From contig OZ038437.1 in assembly GCA_964036275.1 (NCBI GenBank), positions 4,919,241 through 4,983,240 on the forward strand: a stretch of 64,000 nt of DNA. Reading direction: 5' to 3'. Below the pieces are notes generated by a model. That model searched no databases. It was given only the letters and a program-made list of their open reading frames with translations, and was not told where the DNA came from. Source of the DNA: Litoditis marina. Its lineage: Eukaryota > Nematoda > Chromadorea > Rhabditida > Rhabditidae. Shown piece after piece: positions 55,401 to 64,000 of this stretch. Made by a program: the position numbers and the translations under genes. The first letter of the stretch is position 1. Each line of letters begins with the position of its first letter.

Positions 55401-58400
55401 AGTCCAGCCATTTCTATTTCACCTAATTTCCCTGGATTTAGCCTATTTTAGGCTTGTAACTTTCACCTGAGTTTATACAGCGTGGCTGTCATATATATTG
55501 ATTTTCCTTCTCGTTGTCTGACGTCTCTTCGGGGCACACTATATCTGTAGATTTGTTGCAGTACAGTTTAGACCAAACGCGAATTTGTATCATTAACAGG
55601 CTATGGTCTGAGTATCTGTTTTGGTTTCATGTCGATTACCCCCCTCGACTAAAAGAGGTCAATTCAATTAGCGAGACAACCAGTAGAATGGTACCCGGGG
55701 TAGGTAAGCGGTATGTCTTTGAATGGCGGCAAGCTTTTGATTATGTTCTGCGCATCCCTAATTGGCATACTATCTAACAGGGAGCGGAATTTGAAAATAA
55801 AAGTTAGCTTACTAGTTACACTACAACTCTCGAAGTAAACGAAAACTTGTGGTAAATACATCATTTCAAAACATGGTCACTCAGTAAAACGATCACATGT
55901 TTTGTAGATGTTGTAGTTTTTCTTTGTGGTGTGTAAATAAGGGTAAGCTCATGTAAAGTGATACAAACTAGAAGAATAAGAAAAAAAGAGTATAAAAAGT
56001 GGTACGTTTTGCCTCTACCCCAAACTTAATCGAATGTAGTGTCCCGGATGGAGCTAAACTTTCCGTTAATATCTAATCCTACCACCACACTTTAAAGGAA
56101 CTTCATCCGGGTTATGAATAGAGCCGAAGGTTTTCAATTTAACAGTGAATATTTACATGTAAGAAATAGAAGAGTTCTGACGCTAGTCAAAAATGCTAGG
56201 GAAGCTTTCATATAATCCGTTTCTAATCTACGTGACTTACATAGCTAACTCGTGCTCCGAGTTTCCGTTTAAAAATTGAAAAAATACAGAGCGATAAAGT
56301 TGTGAGAAAGTGTTATGTAGAGTCTGTATCAACGCCCCTAGGTGATTTTATTTTGTTTAACCTGAGGTGCGAATTTGGAGCCAACTCCGTACGACACCCC
56401 ACTTCAGCAGGCCATATAACGGGCGCGAAACTATCGTAAATCAAAAATTTTACTACGATAGCACGTAGTCAATAATATTCCAAGATTGTGCATCTTTCGT
56501 TGGTTTCCCTAATTTTCAGAGGGGTTCCAACCTGGAATGTTAATTTCACATAAAGCTCGTCGATTGTTGAAGAGACTTTCAGTGATGATAAACATAAGCG
56601 GCTTGGTTTTCTTTATTCGTGAAGGAAAGTGTGCGATAATCCAGAAGACTTACCACAAAAATAAAAAGAATCATTTGTTATTCAATCATTACGATGAGGC
56701 GATTTCTTTATTCAACCCGGTATTTTATTGACCCTATCAGTTAAACATTAACCAGGTTACTTGGTTAACCCTTTTGTAACCACTTGTTAACGGTTAACCC
56801 CTAATTTCCCCCAAACGCCATTGTAAAAAAAGGGTCAACAAAAGGGTTAACCAGTTAACCCGGGTAAGGTTTCCTGATAGGGTTAACGAAAAACCGGGTT
56901 CCTGATGGAATTGGCCTTCCTATGAACTCCATTTGAAAAGTTATGAAACCAGAAAATAATTCTCAAAAATGAAGAGTTCTCATTTACCGAACTACCGTAG
57001 TTAAAGTATTAATAATGACGTCTCGCGCCCAAATATTCTTATCTTGATGGAAAGCTAAAGTTCGGTATTCCGTATTTTGTACACGCACGACGATAAAGTG
57101 CTGAATGTTATATATTCACTGAAATGATTCAAGAATCATTTCATAATGTTTGTACTATAATTTTGCAGCTTTTCAACTGTGTGATTGTCATAGGTAACTA
57201 TAGAGTAGTTCAAAAATGTATCGCTCACCCTATAAGATTTCTAAGTAATCTTTTACGCTCTGTGACTTAATAAATGTACACTAGCTAGCTTTCCATTACC
57301 ATGACTGTCACCCCTGGTACCAATTAAGAGAGACGACCATCAGGGGGTGAAGGAAGGGGGGAATCGACGTAAGACCATCTGTTTTCAGTCGTGACCTTGC
57401 CGGCTGGCTGCGGGATCGTCTGTTCCCTTCGGTGGCCGACTGTTCGGCTGTCTTGAAGGTGGCAGCCAAGGAGTTCAATCGATTGAAGAGGGTAATAATA
57501 TATGTTAGGTTATTTCATTCGAACAAAATATAATGTGTCACTGGTTAATGTGCTCAGTAAGAGATGTACTCAAAACCGTTTCGACAAGACGGTTTTCAGA
57601 AAGACCAGAAAACCCAAAACCGTCTTGAATCAGAGTATATATGCTAGAAGATCCCGGCACCTTCATCCCATCCTGCGTCTCGTCGAACATACGCTATTTC
57701 ACTGACGGTTTTGAGGACATCTCTTACTGAGCACGGTAATAACATAGTTAGAACATGATGATGAACAAAATCCACACATCATTAAGATGTGACAAAGAAA
57801 GGAAGCCGTTTCTCAATCATAATCCACCAATCGGCAATGTGCTCAATACCAACGTTGCAGTATCAGTGTGGGAGGGATTCAGGAGTTTCAGTGCATTCTT
57901 TCGCAACAACCATTTCGCACGGGACTTTCGAATCATTTTGCATTTATTTTGTATTTACACTTCTGAACTCATTTACGATTTCAATAAATTATTCAGTTCT
58001 AATTATTCTATAATACATCAAACTTTATGTTTTGCTTCAAGAAGTTGTCATTGGCTACAAGGAATCGGTTTTCGAATTATCATGGCATCAATTGAGAATA
58101 TCGAAATGTAGCAAATATAGAAAGTACTGAAAAAGCCTGAAGCCTGCGATCAGCTTACCTGACTCTTTCGGAAAGTAGCCAAATTAGAAATTCACATCAA
58201 TTTGTCTGCTAATTTTGATTATTTCCAGGTGGACCCGCTGTGCAACTGGTATTGCCAGTCGCCGGAACTGGCGACCCAAGTAGCCACCCGCATCTCGCGA
58301 TTCGCCGACCACATGGCCGGCATGGTGCGCTGGTCGTTCCTGGTGGAGCCGGGACGGTTCGCCTGTCATTTGGCGGTACGTTTCGACTTGATTTACACCA

Positions 58401-60085
58401 GTAAGACCAATAGGCCAGAATAGTTTATTCGTGATTCAACACGTGATCTGATACGTGAAAGACACGAAAGTGTAATGTAGGACTGATTTACAGAAAAATA
58501 AACCGTTTTCGGTACAAAACACGAAAATTGGGTATTGGAGATCGCAAGCTTTATTTAGGTGAATTCTATATCTAACCGGATTTTTAGGTAACCTAACCCT
58601 TTTTTGGTAACCTATTTTTCAGGTTACCTCGGTAGGTAACCGGTAAGTAACCTAAAATGAAAAACCGGTTACCTGTTTTTATAACGCAAAATGTGGTTTT
58701 TACCGTTAGTTTGAACGGTAACCGCATTTTAGTTTCAGGTTACCTACCAAGGTGACCTTAAAAAGAGGTTACTAAAAAGGGTTAGGTTACCTCAAAACCC
58801 GGTTAGTTGTAGAATTGGCCCTTTATTTATCGAGCAAGCTGTCGTGAGCACCCGGAACGAAGCATTTTTTTTCGAACGTGAAGCAAGTGTTGCCTGATCC
58901 AACTTCAACTCCAATATTTCATTATGTTCTACAGGAGTTCGCCTCCGAGTTCCACCGACTGGAGATGATGAGTCTGAATGAGTTGTCCTACGATGAGACG
59001 GCACAAACCGCCTTCAACGCCAATCATCTCACCAAGGCACGCAGCAAGAGTGGGTGGTCTTACTCCAAACGTTTCCAGTTGCTGGGTTTCTAGTGTCGAT
59101 CGAGGAAAAGATGTTCAGGTTTCGAGTTATGGAACAAATCTATTTTCGATTCGGCCTCCACTGAAAAGGTTAGCCCGACCTTAAGAACCCTGAGATAAGG
59201 GTGAACATGGAAATGAGTTTCGTATCGACACTTGTACTCAACGATACTCATATGTCTTTCACATTTTCTCAGGTGACTGGTTACTTTACCGATTTTCCAG
59301 CCGTCTCGTGTGTAGACGTGTCGCGTTTCACTCCACGTGATTGGTCATGTTTCACACGTGTCACATGACTAGTTATGATTCACACGTCTCACGTGACTCG
59401 TGTTTTCACTAACCATCCTCTCTCCAGCCGTCTCGTGTGTGGACGTGTCGCGTGTGCGCCTGCAGCATGCGGCGGGTGCGCGGGACGAGCGAGAGGCCAT
59501 GAACGAGGTGGTACATAGACTGTTCGACGGAGGGGAACAGATGATGGATCCCCATATGAGGGAGCAGGCAGAGGAGGAGCAGCCGTAGTCAGTTGTAGTT
59601 TGAACCCTCCTCCTCTTGACTATCTTCTTCTGGTACTATTCACCATGTGTGAGACTTGTCCTATGAGGAATCGGAATAGGGAGCTGTAATCGGAATCGGT
59701 AGAAGAAAGAAAGTAGAAACAATCCCTTTTGGTTATTCGACCTTGTCTTTTTGTTTTTGAGAATCAGGTAGACACAGGTAGACAGAGAGGGTGAGAAAGA
59801 GCAATGAGAGAAGGCTTTGTGAAAATCGGCGTTTATTCCAAAGTTTCAGTGGCACCGGGGACTTCATCCACGCGTCGTACGTGCGCGGCGGTCCACTGCT
59901 CAACTCGTTCATCTGCACACAGGCGCCCATGGAAAATACACAGACGGACTTCTGGAGAATGGTACGTGTATTTCTCACTCTTGTTTCTCTGTATCTTCAG
60001 CCTCCCCCCCCCCCCCCTCTCTCTATCTATCTCTCCATCTCTCTTTTTCTCTCTCCCACCCCTCTCTCTCTCTCTCTCTCCCTTC

Positions 60086-60168
<83 letters not shown>

Positions 60169-61481
60169 CCTCCCTCCCTCTTTCCCTCACTCTCTCTATA
60201 CCGTCTCCATTAAGGTCTACCAGGAGAAGACCCAACTGGTTGTGATGTTGTGCAGTGTGGTGGACCCTTCTTCCCTGGGCCCATTGGACCGTTCCCGACC
60301 GGCCGCCCAGTGTCCCTACTATTGGCCGAGGTTGGTTTGCAAATCTTTTTCGGTTACATCAGTGAGATCATAGGTGGGATAGTGTCGGCTCGAGGGTTTG
60401 AACAGTTAAACATCCCCTCCATAGAAAAACCACAAAGTTAAAGTTCTCCTCTAGGCTCTAGCTAATTATCCAATAAACCCAGGAATAGTGGAAAAGATGT
60501 GGGTCCCCACTAACCAAGTTGAAGGCAAAGTTGAGGATCCCCCGGTCAGATAACCGGGGTATGGCAACTGTGAGTGAGATGTGACTCTTTATTGTTTCTC
60601 TTGCCCCCCTCTTTCCGCGGAGAAAGTTTTTCTGAATATGATAATAATAATAATCTTTTACGGCAACTATTTCAGCCGTGTGTTTTAATATAACCGAGAC
60701 AATGATCACATTACAGTGTCCGTAGAGGGATGGGGTCCGTAGAAGAGAAACTAGGCATGGATGAGCTCTATTACCAGCGCATGCGGTCCGCCATGAAACT
60801 TTGATCTAGAAGTTGGAGCATATTAGTGTAGAAGGTTATAAGTGGGTGGAACAAACTATAGTCTAGAAGTGATCTCTGTATCGTGACACAAATGTGTAGG
60901 TTTAGGAGGATTCATATTGATTCCATTGTGTTTATACTATTTTTCCAAGGTACGAGGGCGACACGCAGCATTTCGGTGACATGCGGGTGAAGAATGTGCG
61001 AGTGGACGGGACTGCGGACCCACTGTTCACGGTCACCTATCTGGTGGGTAGTTCTTCATAAAGCAGGACGATTATGTGGACCAATTCCAACGCTTCAGTC
61101 CTTTAAACTGCAATATGCAATACATTCTTCAATTGCAGTTTAAAGGACCGTTGACACGCGATTGGTCCATATAAACGTTTAAGTCTCAACTTGGCAATTC
61201 GCTAAGAAACCAAACCTATTTGGCTGTGTTTGCAGGCAAAATTCGAATATTGCGGTGTTTATCGCGATCAAACTACAACGATCATGTCACTTTTTTTACC
61301 ATATTTATCCTAAATAAAAATAAGTCGCTCTATATTTTCTTTGTTGCAGGAGGTTGAGCGCGGCGAGGACGAGTCGTCTCTGTTGGTGGAACACTGGCAA
61401 TGGGATTGGCAGAATATGGGCGACGTCTACTGGCCCTTCCGCGTCCTCAGAAAGTCGGTATTTCTCCCCTTCCTTCCTCTT

Positions 61482-61524
<43 letters not shown>

Positions 61525-61655
61525 CCCTCTCTCTCTCTCTATCTCTCTCTCTCTATCTCTCTCTCTCTCTCGGAAACTCACATTTAATTCAAATGTATAA
61601 TAATTCAAAACATTAACTCACTCTGTAAAACTTTCACACTTTTCTCTTCCTTTTA

Positions 61656-61686
<31 letters not shown>

Positions 61687-63974
61687 ATCGCTCGAGAGTG
61701 AATTATTGTCAGAACCCTAATTTGAGACCGTATTGGAAACTATATTAGTTTTTGTTTCTCATTCGGTTTTTAGCAGTCGTTTGTACTATTCAGTAGACGA
61801 CAAACGTGCGATGGTAGGAGTAGCCTATTTTAGTCAAAATGTGAGACACGTGAAAACATTTCTTCAATAAGAATATGCGCATTTATTGAACCGGGTGATT
61901 TAAAGTAACATGAAGTTTCAATCGATAATCTACTTGCAATTTCATGAAGTATCATGAAGTTTCAATCGATAATCTACTTGCAATTTCATCAATAATTGTC
62001 CCTGGTTGCAGAGCTCGTCTCTCGTCTGCTCCCACAGTTGTGCATTGCATGGACGGCTGCACCCGGAGTGGCACCCTGGTGGCTATTGAGACGGTGCTCG
62101 CCCAGTTTCTACGAGGTTGGCGTTGGCATATTTGAGGCGATGTTTGCCCGGTCTTCCGTTAAAGAAGGACGATTATGTGGTCCAATCGCAACGCTTCAGT
62201 CCTTTAAACCGCAATATATTTTTCAATTGCAGTTTAAAGGACCGATGTCACGGGATTGGTCCACATAATCGTCCTTCTTTAACCACATCAGTTATTCAGA
62301 AACCCGACTGATGTTAACGACTTGAATAGATTAGAATAGAATAACTCTTCTCATGATATAAGACGCTCCAATCTAAATGGTTTCGGAAATCAGGAAATCC
62401 TAGTGATTTCATGAAATTTTTAGGATGAGACTTTTAACCATCGAAGAGTTATCACTTTTTTAAAATTATTTCTGATTGGACATCGGGTAGTCCCCATTTA
62501 TTTGAAGTTTAAACTAAAAACCAAACGATCGAATCGCTGTGTCCCGATTCAGGAAATTGAAAAAAAGTGTGTCACAAAAAATTGCAGTTTTCACAAATCT
62601 CTCAAAAAATTGTGTCACAATTTTTCACACTTCAATTTTTTGGGCACAATTTTTCACACATCAATTTTTGGGCCCAATTTTTCACACTACAATTTTTTGG
62701 GCACATTTTTTCACTTTTCCAAATATTGTACATGTTCCAGCAAGAGAGGTTATTACTGAACCACTCGCGCGATACTAATGTTTCCTTCCATACCCCCCTG
62801 ACTGCGCCGTATCTAGTATTGGCGATTAGAGCAATGAGACGCAGAGAAACGAGCGCGCATTGAGGGCATCGCCCAATTAGAGAAAGAGACGCAGAGAAAG
62901 AACAGGCGAGACAGATCCGCAGGATTTGAAACCATAACAAGATACGGATCATTGAGAGCTGTGTCAAAGAGTATCACAGCGTTATCGCGCGAGAGACATA
63001 CAAAGTACCTCTCTTTAGAGAAACAAATGTGTCACAATTTTTCACACTTCCATTTTTTGGGCACAATTTTTCACACTTCAATTTTTTGAGCCCAATTTTT
63101 CACACTACAATTTTTTGGGCACATTTTTTCACACTGTTTTCAACTGCGAAAACGTGTGTTATAATGTTCTGAAAGTAAAATAATTGTGGCAGAGGATTTC
63201 GAAACATACAAATATTCGGTAGTTTTATCTGCGGTCCAAATGAGAGCGACACAAGAATTAGAAGAATTGGACATTTCAGAAAAAATATCGGACAAGTCTG
63301 ATGATGCACAATATTTTGAGGTTTTCCAAGTAATTATCTAAAATGGAAACCATTTAGATTGGAGCGTCTTATATGAAACTCTTTGAACACCGCTTCCAAA
63401 TTGATTCCGAGAAGACTGGTGAACTGTTCAATAAGAACCCGGGAAACATGGTTGACTGATGTAGTTAACGAATTACTTGGTTCCTTGTGGAATTGACCTC
63501 TATCGATTTCAATTTGTTCGATTTATTCCAGGCGCCCCCCTGGAGGCTGACGTGGTGTTGATGTGTTCGATGTTCGTTCGTCTGCAACGTCGCCACGCAA
63601 TCGGCTCTCCGCTGCACTACCTGTTCATCTATCGATGTGTGTTGCACTGGCTCTCGCCCTATGTGACAGCCCTGTACCCAAGAATAGCTTTAGGTATGTT
63701 TTGTGACCATATGTGATATAGGGGGTATGTCACTTCACTGCGTGACATACGTGTTATGTCACCTTACGCGACAGCCTTGTACCCAAGAATAGCTTATGTT
63801 TTGGTCAGGAAAGTGACGATTAGGCTCAAAAAAATGAGCTAAAGGTTTGCTTTGACAGACGATTGAGCGTGAACTATTAGGGGGCTTTAGCCGAGGATTA
63901 CTCGTTTATCTATCGATGTGTGTTGCACTGGCTCTCACCCTACGTGACGGCATTGTACCCACGAATAGCCTTAG
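52433..63974 (+). CDS. Protein tyrosine phosphatase-like protein, 3' end beyond window
   Basis: Fifteen exons join in phase: 52433-52486, 53140-53211, 53340-53420, 53660-53713, 54581-54687, 57389-57491, 58229-58375, 58935-59049, 59428-59584, 59850-59961, 60215-60330, 60950-61043, 61350-61453, 62012-62115, 63532-63693; a sixteenth candidate is 63891-63974. Residues 1-190 match nothing I recognise. The PTP domain then follows: SCVDVSRVRL, DFIHASYV, NTQTDFWRM, YQEKTQLVVMLC, HWQWDWQN, the P-loop VHCMDGCTRSG, and HYLFIYRCVLHWL. The catalytic Cys and Arg are present. The WPD loop reads WQN, so the general-acid Asp is missing, and the pTyr-loop Tyr is also absent (KARSKT). Phosphatase activity is probably weak or lost. 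Exon 9 must end at 59584 (CC|GTAGTC), two bases before a TAG, for the domain to continue. Confidence 0.8.
52556..52715. repeat. Foldback element, AGAAGATCCCGGCA ends
   Basis: GTATGCTAGAAGATCCCGGC and its inverse bound 160 bp. A half copy is embedded at 57648-57700 within another inverted repeat (57550-57734, ends GTGCTCAGTAAGAGATGT). Confidence 0.7.
53911..54080. repeat. MITE family 2, reference copy
   Basis: Ends CATACACCAGTAAGGTCT / inverse. GTAATACG is duplicated at 53903-53910 and 54081-54088. Least mutated copy in the window. Confidence 0.9.
54331..54565. repeat. MITE family 3 with 8-bp duplication
   Basis: CTCTAAAT at 54323-54330 and 54566-54573. It ends 15 bases before PTP exon 5, so its right end overlaps the acceptor region. 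Confidence 0.8.
54720..54889. repeat. MITE family 2
   Basis: ACCAAGGC duplicated at 54712-54719 and 54890-54897. PTP intron 5. Confidence 0.85.
55036..55466. repeat. Long inverted repeat of CCTATTTTAGG units
   Basis: Two arms of about 190 bp around a 45-bp AT-rich centre. Each arm is itself built of 22-24-bp direct repeats (CACCTATTTTAGGCCTGTCG type). PTP intron 5. No clear target duplication. Confidence 0.75.
55467..57388. other. Rest of PTP intron 5
   Basis: About 1.9 kb with no supported exon. A GGTTAAC-rich relative of family 3 lies at about 56745-56918; the remainder is AT-rich and featureless to me. Confidence 0.45.
58558..58821. repeat. MITE family 3 with 8-bp duplication
   Basis: TTTATTTA at 58550-58557 and 58822-58829. 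The ends are GGTGAATTCTATA / TAGAATTGGCCC. Confidence 0.85.
59301..59330 (+). repeat. 5' echo of PTP exon 9
   Basis: After GATTTTCCAG, eight codons (VSCVDVSR) match the real exon 127 bp downstream with one synonymous change, then diverge. Confidence 0.7.
60003..60206. repeat. C tract and (TC)n next to PTP exon 11
   Basis: A run of C14 followed by nearly 190 bp of TC repeats forms the polypyrimidine tract of the acceptor at 60214 (TAAG). Confidence 0.85.
60640..60797 (-). repeat. Headless tRNA-derived SINE
   Basis: Body and ATT tail as in 19842-20078. The tRNA head is missing. PTP intron 11. Confidence 0.7.
61062..61176. repeat. Foldback MITE family 1, decayed right end
   Basis: GCAGGACGATTATGTGGACC at the left. 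The right end is eroded (CCATATAAACG). Confidence 0.75.
61474..61700. repeat. (TC)n tract next to PTP exon 13 donor
   Basis: Two TC-rich stretches begin about 20 bases after the donor. Confidence 0.8.
62163..62278. repeat. Foldback MITE family 1 with TTAA flanks
   Basis: TTAA at 62159-62162 and 62279-62282. PTP intron 14. Confidence 0.9.
62359..63371. repeat. 1-kb TIR element, long relative of 2754-2960
   Basis: Ends TAAGACGCTCCAATCTAAAT / inverse, flanked by TA. Inside, a segment of about 105 bp made of CACAATTTTTCACAC words occurs twice (62611-62714, 63029-63133) around a 310-bp unrelated core. No transposase frame. Confidence 0.75.
63758..63793 (+). repeat. 3' echo of PTP exon 15
   Basis: ATALYPRIA recurs in a short decayed copy. 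Confidence 0.6.
63891..63974 (+). CDS. Possible alternative or additional PTP exon 15'
   Basis: After GGGGCTTTAG, 84 nt run open to TTA G|GTATGC, phase 1 at both ends as required by exons 14 and 15. It reads AEDYSFIYRCVLHWL and on to RIALG. The shared 22-23 codons differ from exon 15 at eight positions, all synonymous. The start EDYSFIY is closer to the usual PTP end motif (E-Q-Y-x-F-I-Y) than that of exon 15. It could be mutually exclusive with exon 15, spliced after it, or an unused echo. Confidence 0.5.
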
Positions 63975-64000
63975 GTATGCTTCAGTCAGAAAAGAGACGA

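Noticed and set aside
59428..59588. Reading the TAG at 59586 as the end of a separate gene before the PTP
   Set aside because: The exon already contains the PTP segment SCVDVSRVRL, and splicing at 59584 restores phase with the next PTP exon.

Overview
The window reads as nuclear DNA of a nematode (inferred). Genes are split by many introns whose 3' splice sites are mostly TTTCAG-type. Several genes start just after an isolated pyrimidine-rich 3' splice site, as spliced-leader (SL) acceptors do. The gene families also fit: a tandem set of small secreted cysteine-rich proteins resembling the nematode MIG-18-like group, a MULE-derived gene, a non-muscle myosin II heavy chain, and a PTP of the type expanded in nematodes. 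All assignments were made by eye; no search was run.

Layout, all protein genes on the + strand: (1) 1.36-16.87 kb, three paralogous secreted 8-cysteine proteins (1361-4527, 6934-9555, 14888-16873), with a 7-exon MULE-transposase-derived gene (11051-13662) between copies 2 and 3. (2) 18.40-51.25 kb, a complete 52-exon non-muscle myosin II heavy chain of 1987 codons. One of its introns holds a gag-only LTR retrotransposon (33366-36500, minus strand). (3) 52.43 kb to beyond the right edge, a protein tyrosine phosphatase with 15 exons joined in phase. It keeps the HC(X)5R loop but lacks the WPD aspartate. Intergenic and intronic DNA is full of small foldback elements (at least seven families, two with 8-bp and one with TTAA target duplications), tRNA-derived repeats, microsatellites and mono-C tracts.

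The most unusual feature is a locus-wide pattern of what I call exon echoes. Many exons of every multi-exon family here except the MULE-like gene have one to four extra partial copies in the adjoining intron, each usually carrying a splice junction. In ten well-preserved echoes I counted by hand about 43 synonymous against 6 non-synonymous codon differences from the real exon, including first-position Leu and Arg synonymous changes. These copies therefore do not look like neutral intron debris. One of them (63891-63974, in the PTP gene) is an intact, phase-symmetric, splice-competent exon.

The myosin would drive cortical contractility and the PTP-like protein would act in phosphotyrosine signalling. 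Nothing in the sequence shows that the genes form one operon or pathway.
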